A DNA stretch of 64,000 nucleotides from Cytospora piceicola (Eukaryota > Ascomycota > Sordariomycetes > Diaporthales > Cytosporaceae). A program made the position numbers and the translations under genes. Under the pieces are notes generated by a model. That model searched no databases, was not told the DNA's origin, and was given only the letters and a program-made list of their open reading frames with translations. This document shows, in pieces, positions 50,368 through 60,401 of this stretch (its first letter is position 1; each line of letters begins with the position of its first letter). The DNA is taken from NCBI GenBank assembly GCA_023375675.1, contig JALQBC010000030.1, forward strand, positions 464,092-528,091, given 5' to 3'.

Positions 50368-51142
50368 ATGTTCAGAGCCACATCAAAGTTACTCCAGCGT
50401 CAGCCCACCATGACTGCCTTTAACATCAACATCGTGTCCGACACGATCTGCCCCTTCGTAAGCATCCGCCAGGATCTCATGGATCTCATATCACATCCAG
50501 AGGTGCACACGAAATACTTACACACAGCAGTGCTACCTTGGCAAGAAGCGTCTCGACCGGGCCATCGATGTCTACAAGAAGACGGTCCCCGGCGGCGACC
50601 AGGACACCTTCAACATCACCTGGAAGCCCTACTACCTAGACCCGACGCTCCCCCAGGGCGAGAGCTACCCGGTCCTGGAGCGCATGGCCCAGAAGTTCGG
50701 CGCGGAGCGCCAGGGGGCCATCACCCAGCATCTGGGCCGGATGGGCCAGTCAGAAGGGATCTGCTTCTCCTTCCAGGGCAAGATGGGAAACACGAGGGAC
50801 GCGCACAGGCTCGTGCAGCTGGCCAAGACCAAGGGAGGGGACGCGCAGCACAAGCTCATGAACGAGTTTATGGTGGGGTACTTCGAGGGGAAGGAGGACA
50901 TCACGAGCCATGAGATGCTGCTGGACTCCTGTGAGAAGGCGGGTCTTGACAGAGCCGAGGCCAAGACGTGGCTTGAGGAAGGGAAGGGCGGTGATGAGGT
51001 CGATGAGGAGGTTGAGTGGGCGTATGCGAAGGGAATCCGTGGTGTACCACACTTCATCATCAACGACAAGTTCGAGGTTGGCGGTGCTCAGGAGGTAGAC
51101 GCTTTCCTTTCCGAGTTCGCAAAGGCTAAGCAGGTTGCTTGA
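50368..51142 (+). CDS. DsbA/FrnE-like thioredoxin-fold oxidoreductase
   Basis: Two exons, 50368-50457 and 50531-51142, are joined across a 73-nt intron (GTAAGC...ACAGCAG), giving 233 aa from the first ATG or 219 aa from Met15 at 50410. The family has a thioredoxin fold with a helical insert and includes disulfide oxidoreductases and 2-hydroxychromene-2-carboxylate isomerase-like enzymes. Splicing creates the active-site motif CPFC in VSDTICPFCYLGKKRLD; the unspliced frame lacks it. The conserved cis-Pro loop GVPHFIINDKFEVGGAQ is near the C-terminus. The longer start adds MFRATSKLLQRQPT, which could be a mitochondrial presequence; the shorter start is the usual family length. Both may be used. 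The substrate cannot be told. Confidence 0.88.
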
Positions 51143-51344
51143 GTAAATTGATTTGAGCGGGCGATATTGCGAGGGTATAGAAGTCTGTCGAAAGGCGCCG
51201 ATTTGAGGCTGTTAGAACATCGAGAGATAGCTTTGTCGAGTCGGATACCCACGGCTTGATAATTGGATACCCTCTTGTGATAGATATTCGTTTTGTAAAC
51301 AGGTGTGGGTATCATTAAACATTCTTGCCGCGACGTGCATGCTC

Positions 51345-52198
51345 TCACATGTTGAGCAACCCGCCAAGGTCTTTATCCATCGCCCTCAGCCGCTCCTGCA
51401 GCTCCCTCTTCTTCTTGTCCAGCTCTCGGACCTCCTCCTCCTCCCTCCTGACATCCTCCTCGGTCATCTGACTATCCATAAACCCAAGGTTCACATCCTC
51501 CTCCTCATCCTCATCCTCGCCGAACCGACCCGACCTCTTGTTCATCCTCCCCAGCCTCTCCGCCTGCTCCGCGACCTTGGCCTCGTAGTACGCCATCGTG
51601 TTGCTCTGGCTCGCCCACTTCTGCCTCAGGGCCGGTATGCGCTCCAGGGCGCCCGGCAGCGGGTACACGTTGCACAGCTTCTCGGCGCCCCTCAGCAGCA
51701 CCTCGATGTCGACGTCGCCGCCCGCCCCCTCGGCGCGGCTCGCCGCCGGCGCCGCCCGCCGCGTGATCTTGGCGTGCAGGTCGCCGCCCAGCACGGCGGC
51801 CACGGCCGTGTTGCGGCGCGGGTGGCCCGCCGACCGCGACGAGGGCGGGCCCGTCGTCACCTCGCCGGCCGCGACGTTGAAGACGGTCTGGCGCCGCGAG
51901 GACTTGCTCTTGTGCTGCTGCTCTTCTGGAGGGGGTTCTGGTTTCGTCGCGGGCGGTGGGGGCGGCGGGACGGAGAATAGCGCGCGCTCGTGGGTCTCGG
52001 TGTCGCGGATCAGGGAGGTGATGTCGTGGTTGGAGAGGAGGGCGTTGGTGAAGATTTTGGGGGGTGGGAATCTTGTTCGGTGCTAGTTAGCAGGTACGCT
52101 CCTGACGTTCGGGAACGGGCGGATGGGGCGTACGGCAGGCTGTCTATGCCCTGACAGGACATGGAGATCTGCTCCAGGTGTGTCGCGATGAGCGACAT
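51345..52198 (-). CDS. SPC34: DASH complex subunit SPC34
   Basis: Two exons, 52198-52134 and 52071-51345, are joined across a 62-nt intron (GTACGC...ACAAG, branch site GCTAAC), giving 263 aa. SPC34 is one of the ten DASH/Dam1 proteins that couple kinetochores to microtubule plus ends. The N-terminus MSLIATHLEQISMSCQGIDS and the block FPPPKIFTNALLSNHDITSL, made by the splice, match the family. The middle has a Pro-rich linker and an RRNTAVAAVLGGDL segment. The last 100 residues are strongly charged and predicted coiled coil (MTEEDVRREEEEVRELDKKK...). The AAG acceptor is less usual, but no other site keeps both frame and conservation. A TG microsatellite lies 73 bp upstream of the start. Confidence 0.9.
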
Positions 52199-52270
52199 GG
52201 TGGAGGCTCCGGGTTGTTTACTTCGCGGATATGGGGGACGCGACGGCACTCGGTATGGGGACTGTGTTCG

Positions 52271-52306
<36 letters not shown>

Positions 52307-54237
52307 TCGAGGATAATGAGCAGAAAGTATGGCTTGAAAAGTCGTGATTCTTGTGCAATGTCTAATGCGGCGTTGGATGTTGCGAATCGGGCAGGTTTAC
52401 GGACGCAAGAATATCATATTGTATATTGTTTGTACTCAAAGTTCCCCCACGACGGCGCGTTATCGATAACGGCACCAGTTGACCTGAGCTTCGGTGAGCC
52501 CTTCCGGGATTAGCGGAGCAGATCTCGGTGAGAGTGCGGAGTTGACATCACTTGGGCCCGGAAACATTCCAGATGTTTCAACTCAATCTCTCAACTCAAT
52601 TTCAACGACATCTCAAACAACATCTCATACATCTCAAACAGGATGGACATTGCCAGTTATCCGACGAAACATCTTGGCCGCCACAGGTCTTGTGTTTAGA
52701 TTCTGGGCTACCGTTTGCCTTTGTCCTTTCTGCAGGACAATCATAAATGAAGAGTCAAACAGACACGCACGATCCGGGATGCCCTCATAGAGGGTAAACT
52801 CCTCTGAGACCTTCTGTCAAGTCAAAGTTCTTTCGGACAACACAGGCTTCCGAAGTGGCAGCAGTGGTTCCAAACAACCGAGGCTCATCGACAGAAGCCT
52901 CTCAGATCGTGACCTCTAGCTGTTCTCCTCTGCATATGCAGTCGACATATCGCCGTGATTATTGGACGCTACGTCCTGCAACTTGGAACTCGACATTTAT
53001 TACACATGCAGCAACGTCCCTAGGATTGACCCGTCAGATCTGTTCCCAGCCCTCCCACAGATGCAAGATGGCGGCATCTGCATCATGGCTCCACTGATTC
53101 GGTGGACAAGTCAATGCGTTGTCCTGTCACGACATGATGCCTCGCCCTCTTGGCCATCCTGCCATGTATCTACTGGCGGCCATGCTCACTTCCCGGCCGT
53201 CTCTGCAGTCAACCCCGTGCCAATTTATCCCTAGCTCGACGGACAGCCCATCTCACAACGGAGCCAAGCCTTCCTCTCGGAGTGCTGGTGCTTAGCCACT
53301 GTAGGGAGCCACTGCGCGCCACGCTACTCACAACGGCCTCCTGAGCTGAAGCTCCAGTCGTGATCGGGAGCCTTTATCGCACATTACAGTTCGAATGGCA
53401 ACCATGACGGTCGGAGTCTGTACCGACCATGCCGTCGCATAAGCGGAGCCCACTCTCGCTTCCCTGTTTTGGATGTTTCCCCTTCGCAAACATCCCCTTC
53501 TTCTCTCTTTCTTTGGAGCTGTCTGTCAATGTCTCCCATTGGAAGTTTGCTAAAGCAGCCAACGTCTGCTTGTTGTCCTGTCCTCTGGCAATCCTCGCCA
53601 CTCAGCTTCGAGACTACTTAACAAGCCAAGAAGCGGTGTCGCGGTCAGCCGGAACGTTATACGACGGCACCCCAAGAGCCACCATCCAGCAATACTGCCT
53701 ACTCTAGGCAGTCCCAGCCCTAGATTCTCTCCGCAGTACGATAGCGAGCTGCCTGCGGCTCATGTACAGGCACCTCCTTGCTACAGACAGCCGTTCCTCG
53801 CAAGCCTCACAAGTACGGCTTCTGACGTTTCTGCCTAGTTACTTATCCGCTCTTGTTTTCCCGTCCTCCCCCAAACCAGCGTCGCTCACGAGAAGGAGCC
53901 TTGCGCTTGCCGTACACCTTCTCCCCCGCAAGGAGGAAACAGACCTTGTGTACTGCACGCAACCCGCATTGAAAACTTGATCACTTTCTCTCTCCCAATT
54001 CGCCACAGTTTTATCATGACCACCAATCCAAGCTTATCATCTTCTCCTAGCTGGAGGTTTATACGTTGGGTGCTGACGCCTTGAGGCCCGCTCTTCTCTT
54101 CACCCCGCGATTCCGTCACCCCACATTGTCGGTGAGAGATTGATCGATAAAAAGTCCAAAACAACACACAACATCTTGGTCACCCAATACCTACAGTGGT
54201 CTATACGTTTACTAGGGCACAGGCCTGTCGGTCCTCT
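52199..54237. other. 2-kb divergent intergenic region
   Basis: No supported gene. It holds the TG microsatellite upstream of SPC34 and a long CT-rich stretch (about 53450-54060) leading to the next gene. A CCTACAG at 54190-54196 could be an intron acceptor in that gene's 5' UTR. Confidence 0.5.
52271..52305. repeat. TG dinucleotide microsatellite
   Basis: About 17 uninterrupted TG units in the SPC34 upstream region. Confidence 0.95.
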
Positions 54238-55248
54238 ATGTCCATCATGCGGCCTTCTACGCCATTGAGCGTTTCTACTCATGTGGGGCCGTCATCCCCG
54301 CCTCAGACTCCTACGGCTGCGTCATATCCACCGTTCCTTAGCCGGAAGGTCAGCACAGACAGTCCCGGCCCCGGCGCTGGGTCCGGAGGCTACACACCGC
54401 CCAACCTCCCGACATCATTGTCTCAGACTCCCAACCTTATGTCTCTCGGAAACGGCCAATTCAATTTCCCCAATCCCGTGAGACCTGAACAATTGTCTCC
54501 TTGCTCCTTTGACCCTCCGGCTGGGGGCTCCGGACCAGAGCTTGACAGCTCTGAAGGAGAAAGTCGCTCGCCCTCGCCGCCACCAACGTCAGCCCATCAT
54601 GCAGGCTCGACCAGCGGCCCCCAGACGAGTGTCATCAAGGACAACTTCCTGATCGAAGAACTCAGTGACTTCGACGAAGATGACATGGAGGGGCGCGACG
54701 ATGTCCTCCAACCCGACGCAATTGAGTATGCGGATTCAGAACGAAGCACGTCACAGCCTCAACCCCAACCGGACAATTCGCACCTTGACCGGCACTTCAT
54801 CAATGACCTCCGTGACCTGAACTTCCAGAGTCCCGGCCGAGACGACTCTTCGGACGGGTCTGACATGAGCGACGACGGACACCACAAGATGCTACTGCGG
54901 GCACGCGCCGAGGACAGGCGCAAGAGGCAGAGCATGAGCAGCATCACCAAGAGGACCATGAGCGAGAGGAGCGACAGCGACCACGAGGACGGGCGGCGCT
55001 GCCTCAGCTTCGAGGAGGTCGGGTCCAGCGCCCGCCGGCTCAAGAGGAAGAAGCTCGGCGACCTCAAGGCTGGCGACCGGCGGAGCCTGAACTTCCAGGA
55101 CCCGCCACCCAGGATCGACGAGATGGACGAGCCCCCCGAGGAGCTGGAGGACCCCGAGGTGCTGGCGAAGGAGCTCCCCTTCTATGCATACACGAGCATG
55201 GAGGTCGACTCGCCGAGGAGTGACTACTGCTGGGATCAGAAGCAATGA
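54238..55248 (+). CDS. uncharacterised low-complexity, probably nuclear, protein
   Basis: 336 aa from the ATG at 54238. The frame stays open for 14 codons upstream, but no ATG lies there, and the sequence ahead of it resembles an intron acceptor (CCTACAG). I do not recognise the family. The first half is Ser/Pro/Thr-rich with many S/T-P sites (RPSTPLSVSTH, SSPPQTPTA, SLSQTPNL). An acidic stretch follows (NFLIEELSDFDEDDMEGRDD), then a basic part with SARRLKRKKLGDLKAGDRR, a possible nuclear signal. A word, LNFQSPG / LNFQDPP, occurs twice. The C-terminus is LPFYAYTSMEVDSPRSDY. The composition suggests a phosphorylated regulatory protein, by inference. Third-position C/G bias supports real coding. 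Confidence 0.7.
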   Translation: MSIMRPSTPLSVSTHVGPSSPPQTPTAASYPPFLSRKVSTDSPGPGAGSGGYTPPNLPTSLSQTPNLMSLGNGQFNFPNPVRPEQLSPCSFDPPAGGSGPELDSSEGESRSPSPPPTSAHHAGSTSGPQTSVIKDNFLIEELSDFDEDDMEGRDDVLQPDAIEYADSERSTSQPQPQPDNSHLDRHFINDLRDLNFQSPGRDDSSDGSDMSDDGHHKMLLRARAEDRRKRQSMSSITKRTMSERSDSDHEDGRRCLSFEEVGSSARRLKRKKLGDLKAGDRRSLNFQDPPPRIDEMDEPPEELEDPEVLAKELPFYAYTSMEVDSPRSDYCWDQKQ

Positions 55249-56357
55249 ACCGACAGTCGTCGTCATCATCAAGGGCCCCAATTCAATCATCCACCTCTGC
55301 ATCTAGAGGAATGAGCGGCGGGCCTCGGGAACCGCAATGTTTACGCTTAAACCCTCCGATGGCGGATGACGGGCCTCTGCACCATGCTCGTTCCTGACGA
55401 CGGCGACCGGACGATCGCCCGAACGACATGACTTACTGGATATATGTGGCATTACTAACTACAATTGACGATACGAGCGTTATGACCTACTTTTTTCTTG
55501 TTTCGGATGCATCTTGGGCGAGCATGCATAGCAGTCATGGGTGGGGTTTCGCATGGCATAGCCAGTATACACACGCGCAATGGATGGTGGTTGAGCCCAC
55601 ATGAGTCTTTTTTTTTCCTGGCATGGAGGATCTGCAACGTTTCCGGTCACGATCTCAAACAAGGTGCAATTTGGGGAAAATCAGGGTAGGGGAGCAAGGC
55701 GCGGACGGTGTGTGTGTGGCGGGTATTAGGGACGGCCTGGGGTTCCTGTCATGGGGAGCGGCAGCTGCGCGGTGGGAGGCCTGCTGGGTTGCACCTTTGC
55801 GATGCTGTGCAGGCTTGTTTTAGATCATGATACCATGTTATAGATTTTGTCTTCCGATCAATGTTGTATACTCTGTACGTTCAACGAGTCTTGATGGAAG
55901 TGCGTGCTTTGAAAGGCCCAAGCAATGAGACATGGCAAGCGCCGGTACAATTCTTCTTCCCACACAACACACATCTGTTCTTGAGGGAAGCTTGCTAACA
56001 TCAATGTGACAACACTTTCGAATCGGACCTCCGTAGTCCATGGGGTTCATACTGACCCTGCTTTGAGCCGTCCCGAATAGAGGCCCGTTCTGTCTTTATT
56101 CTACATGATACGCACTTCTCGAAGTTGCCATCTCTTGGTTCATTCTAAAGGCACCGCCAAGGGGCTGCATCCAATACGGGCGAGCCACGTAGATACTGGG
56201 TAGCACAGCCTGACAGGTGCGGCCCAGGAGTGATATGTCCCGTTTCATCGGAGCACGGTGGTTCCTTTCCTTCTTCAACTCCTCTTTCATTCAACAAAGA
56301 CCATCCCATTCTGGGCCTCAGCACAGAGTTCTTACGCACTCGAGGTGCCCATACTCC
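55249..56357. other. gene-free stretch upstream of the broken HET gene
   Basis: No gene supported. Base composition drifts towards AT from about 55.4 kb, before the repeat-rich region. Confidence 0.5.
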
Positions 56358-57576
56358 ATGGATAACTCTGTACTCACAATGATGAACAATGATTACGACC
56401 CGCCACGTATCTCTGAGAAACAATGTGAGAGGTGCCACAGTTTCTGTGAGAACGGTCTCGGCTGGTGCATCAGAAGAGAAAAAGACCAGTTCGGCAATTA
56501 CCGATCCGAGGACATTTTTTACGTTCATCATCGCAATACCTACATTCTCCAGCGCAAAGCTGCCGAAGGTTGTCGATTGTGCCAAATGATTTGTGACAAA
56601 TTCAAAACAGAATGCATAGGACTGGAAGGGGAGGGTGATGGGTGGCGCGTACCAGCATGTCTGAATAGAGCAGCAGAGGGCGAACCCGATGACTTTGGAG
56701 ACGAGTCTGCGAATGAACTGGAGCGTGTCGTTAAGGCTTTCGAAAAGGGCGAAGAAGGTGACGAAGCGCGCGTGATTCTCGAATTAAAGCCCTTCGAAGT
56801 CTCAACTCTGCGGACGGTCCAATGTTGGATGGAACCGGTATTGCACTACTTCGAAATCAACAAAGGACGCAAGAATACTAGACAATTCCGAGGGAACCCC
56901 ATCTATTTTCCCACTGACATAGGTCCGTCTTTCGAGCGTCTTACTCTGATTTCTTTACTGTATGACTGACCTGTGTCCTCTTACAGACGATCCACTGGCA
57001 CAGGTAGCGCCAGAGTTTTGCATTCGGGCATCTAAAGGTGTTCCTTCAAGCCGACAGTTTTGCCTTGTTACAAAGTTGCAGGACGAGTGCTCTCATCTTC
57101 CAAGATTCCACAAACCTGACATGACCACACGAATGCCAACTCGCCTTCTACAACTGGATCAGGATAATCCGCGATATGTTCGGGTCCACCTTACTGAAGG
57201 ACAACACGTTGAATATGCGTGTCTTTCATACTGTTGGGGTGAAGGAGCCCAGTTCAAGGCTCAGACAAGGAATATACGCGACCTCACGACCAGGAGGATT
57301 TCCCTGAGTGATCTTCCAGCAACAGTATCTGATGCTGTCAAGCTATGCAGGTTCTTCGGCATAACATTTCTATGGGTAAATGCTCTCTGCATCATTCAGG
57401 ACGACCAAGAAGATTGGGAGCGCGAGGCGGCTATAATGTTGGGTATTTTCGGCGGCTCCGCGACTATCATTCCCCAATGGTACCGGTAGTCACGAGGTGC
57501 TGTTTCTTCAGAACGAAATAATGTTGGATCTATTCACAGGCAAATGGCTACACGTGCAGGGCATCAACTTCCATAT
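56358..57576 (+). pseudogene. HET-domain gene, frameshifted and cut off by a repeat element
   Basis: Two exons, 56358-56922 and 56987-57489, are joined across a 64-nt intron (GTCCGT...TTACAG), giving 355 aa before TAG. HET proteins control heterokaryon incompatibility and trigger cell death on recognition of non-self. The N-terminus has CERCHSFCENG and GCRLCQMI Cys pairs. The HET domain begins YACLSYCWG (265-273) and continues with LSDLPATVSDAVKL and FLWVNALCIIQDD, where Asn-Ala replaces the usual Asp-Ser/Cys. Just before the TAG, dropping one C from the CCCC at 57468-57471 would restore a frame reading NGTGSHEVLFLQNE, typical HET continuation. That frame then runs into the repeat element at 57577. 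Normal HET proteins are 600-800 aa, so half is missing. The frameshift could be a sequencing error, but the truncation is not. Confidence 0.8.
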
Positions 57577-57677
57577 GCCTTCCGTTAGGAAGGTTGATGT
57601 TTGTTTTACAAGGCGGGCGAGCATAATGCCTTCCGTTAGGAAGGTTAATGTTTGTTTTACAAGGCAGGCGAGCATAT
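57576..57677. repeat. 51-bp tandem duplication of the element's left end
   Basis: Two units starting at 57577 and 57628 differ at two positions, both G-to-A in the second unit. Copy 2 at 63134 has a single unit. Confidence 0.9.
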
Positions 57678-57877
57678 AGAAAAATTGTTACCCTTGAGAT
57701 TTATACCACCTGTTTTTAATTCTAATTAGCTCTAAATTATAATCATGCTGATTCGCTATAGCACCCGTTTCTCGGATTTAATTAGATGCTAAAAGCAGTG
57801 TTTTTAGCCGTCGAACGACTAAAAGAACTAGAAATTATAAGGCTTTTAATACCTGCCGGAAGACTTACAGTCATTTT

Positions 57878-57955
57878 AAGGCCTACGATAAGGCCTACGA
57901 TAAGGCCTACGATAAGGCCTACGATAAGGCCTACGATAAGGCTTACGATAAGGCC
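57878..57955. repeat. 12-bp VNTR, AAGGCCTACGAT
   Basis: Six to seven tandem units in copy 1, one with a C-to-T change. The matching place in copy 2 (about 63385-63402) has a single unit, so the array expanded in one copy or collapsed in the other. Confidence 0.9.
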
Positions 57956-57974
57956 TTTTACCGTAGACCTTAAG

Positions 57975-58443
57975 TTCGAACTAAGATAGACGCTCGAGTT
58001 TTAATCTGATTAAGACCTATTTACTTAAATCTAAATCTGTAGAAAAAGGGCTATTAAATAGTATATTTAATTAAATCGTAGCCTTTAAGATAGGCTTAGT
58101 ATTAAAGCTAATAGTTCTAATTCCTTAGGTTTCTTAGGTTTCTTAGGTTCTTAACCCGAACCCTAGCTCTTCCCTCTCTTCCTCTTTACCGAAGGCTTAT
58201 ATAAGCCTTTAGATTCGAACTAAGATACACGCTTAAGTTTTAACCCGATTAAAAAGCAGTTCCTTAAATCTGAATCTGTAAAAAAAGGGCTATTAAACAG
58301 TATATTTAATTAAATTTTAGCCTTTAAGGTAGGCTTACTATTAAAGCTAATAGTTTTAATTCTGTAGGTTTTTAAGGTTCTTAACCCGAACCTTAGCCTT
58401 TCCCTTCCTTTTTCTTTACCGAAGGGTTATATAAGCCTTTAGA
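57975..58443. repeat. two ~235-bp tandem units in the element
   Basis: Units begin at TTCGAACTAAGATA (57975 and 58214), with periods of 239 and 230. A third start, TTCGAATTAAG at 58444, runs straight into the TAAG satellite. The same 239 and 230 spacing is seen in copy 2 (63422, 63661, 63891). Confidence 0.85.
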
Positions 58444-58449
58444 TTCGAA

Positions 58450-58657
58450 TTAAGTAAGTAAGTAAGTAACTAATTAATTAAGTAACTAAGTAAGTAACTA
58501 AGTAGGTTAGCTAGTAGGTTAGCTAGTAAAGTAGCTAGTAAGTTAGCTGGTTAATTATTAAGTAATTAAGTAAGTTAGTAAGTAAGTTAGTAAGTAAGTA
58601 AGTAAGTTAATAAGTAAGTAAGTAGGTAAGTAAGTAAGTAGGTAAGTAAGTAAGTAG

Positions 58658-58688
<31 letters not shown>

Positions 58689-58709
58689 GGTAAGTAAGTA
58701 AGTAAGTAG

Positions 58710-58751
<42 letters not shown>

Positions 58752-59835
58752 TAGTAAGTTAGCTAGTAAGTTAGTTAGTAAGTTAGCTAGTAAGTTAGTT
58801 AGTAGCTTAGCTAATAAGTTAGCTAGTAAAGTAGTTAGTAAAGTAGCTAGTAATTTAATTATTTAATATTTAAATAAGTAAGTAAGTTAGTTAGTTAATA
58901 AGGTAGCTAGTAAGTAAATTCGCTATTAAATAAGTAGATAAGTAAGTAAGTAAGTAAGTACGTAAGCTATTTAGTAAGTTAACTATTAATTAAGTAAGTA
59001 AGTAAGTAAGTAAGTAGGTAAGTAAGTTAGCTAGTAAGTTAGCTAGTAAGTTAGCTAGTAAGTTAGCTAGTAAGTAAATTCGCTATTAAATAAGTAAATA
59101 AGTAAGTTAGTAAGTTAGCTAGTAAGTAAATTCGCTATTAAATAAGTAAATAAGTAAATATGTAAGTAAGTAAGTAAGTAGGTAAGTAAATAAGTAAGTA
59201 GGTAAGTAAGTAAGTAAGTAAGTAAGTTAGTAAATAAGTAAGTAAGTTAGTAAGTTAGTAAGTTAGTTAGTAAGTTAGTTAGTAAGTTAGTTAGTAAGTT
59301 AGTTAGTAAGTTAGCTAGTAAGTAAATTCGCTATTAAATAAGTAAATAAGTAAGTAAGTAGGTAAATAAGTAAATAAGTAAGTAAGTAGGTAAGTAAGTA
59401 AGTAAATAAGTTAGTAAGTAAGTAAGTAAGTACGTAAGTTAGTTAGTTAATAACTAAGCAATTAAATAAATAAATAAGTAATTAAGTAAGTAAAGAAGTA
59501 AGTAAGTAAATACTTAAGTTAGGTAGTAAATTAGTTATTAAATTAACTAGTAAGTAAGTAAATAAGTAAGTAAAAAAGAAAGTAAGTAAATAACTAAGTA
59601 AGTAGGTAAGTAAGTAGGTTAACTAATATATTAGCTAATAAGGTAGCTAGTAAGTTTGCTAGTTAATTATTAAGTAAAAAAGTAAGTAAGTAGGTAAGTA
59701 AGTAAGTAAGTAAGTAAGTAAGCTATTTAATAAGTTAGCTAGTATATTAGCTAGTAAATTAGCTAGTAAAGTAGTTAGTAAATTAGCTAGTAATTTAGTT
59801 ATCTTATTATAAAATAAGTACGTAAGTAAATCAGT
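58450..59835. repeat. TAAG tetranucleotide satellite, ~1.4 kb
   Basis: Long runs of TAAG broken by GTTAGCTAG and AATTCGCTATTAAA words that themselves recur as higher-order repeats, for example near 58913, 59083, 59128 and 59325. It contains no gene. Confidence 0.9.
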
Positions 59836-59851
59836 ATATAAATAAATATTT

Positions 59852-59933
59852 CGCCGCTTAAGGCTGCGGAGGAGACGATAGAGTAACGCCCGAAGGGCGT
59901 TACTCTATCGGATCTAGAGCAGCCTAAGCGGCG
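59852..59933. repeat. nested palindrome with a perfect 16-bp hairpin
   Basis: Inner hairpin 59876-59910: cgatagagtaacgccc, a 3-nt GAA loop, then its exact reverse complement. Outer arms cgccgcttaaggctgc (59852-59867) and gcagcctaagcggcg (59919-59933) pair with one bulged base. It is GC-rich inside an AT-rich element and has escaped RIP-like change. Confidence 0.9.
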
Positions 59934-59973
59934 TATCTAGTTATTAAGTTTCCGATCCTTCCTAACGGAAGGC

Positions 59974-60401
59974 CTTCTCGGCAGGCGGTCCTACCGCCGT
60001 TCCCTAGTTATATATAGTATTTTATAGTATTTTTTATTTATTTTATTTGCCTATAATAAGCTAGTAAATATAGATATTCTTCCGATTTGAGTTATTGTTA
60101 TTCGGTCTTAGGTGTATGTCTATTGACGATTTTTGACTTTCCGCAGAGATTGCACTGTCGCGCACCATATTTTGGATGACCCGGTTCCCCTCATCGGGGC
60201 CCGTGCAGAACTGGGAAACTGACTGGCTGACACGATTTATGTAGGTCCCATGGACGTAGGATGGTTTGAATTCCGGTCCAGCCCCTCTTTTACACTCTTC
60301 AATCCTCTCGCCCTACTATACTGCCACAGCTTACTGGATACACAATCACCGTCGTTGAATTACTTGAGACAAATATTCCTTCGAGACCTTACTACAGCAA
60401 G
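59974..60401. other. boundary between element and HET gene
   Basis: AT-rich until about 60070, then normal composition. A small hairpin, ggcggt-cct-accgcc, lies at 59985-59999. From 60100 on the sequence is the promoter of the intact HET gene. Confidence 0.5.

Larger units (their letters stand above)
57577..59973. mobile_element. AT-rich RIP-like repeat element, copy 1
   Basis: The element is bounded by inverted termini, gccttccgttaggaagg at 57577-57593 and its exact reverse complement at 59957-59973. In order it holds a 51-bp tandem duplication of its left end, a unique part, a 12-bp VNTR, two repeats of about 235 bp, a 1.4-kb TAAG satellite and a nested palindrome. No transposase or reverse transcriptase frame survives. 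The same sequence recurs from 63134 in the same orientation. TpA-rich composition and mostly transition differences between copies fit repeat-induced point mutation. Class is unknown. It could be a non-autonomous DNA element or a satellite-like repeat; target-site duplications are not clear. Confidence 0.7.

Noticed and set aside
57786..57989. Frame encoding a run of RPTI repeats in the AT-rich element
   Set aside because: Translation of the 12-bp VNTR in a decayed repeat, not a gene.
58450..59835. TAAG array considered as a CRISPR-like array or centromeric satellite
   Set aside because: There are no spacer-repeat units, and the array is part of an element present twice. A centromere claim would need chromatin data.
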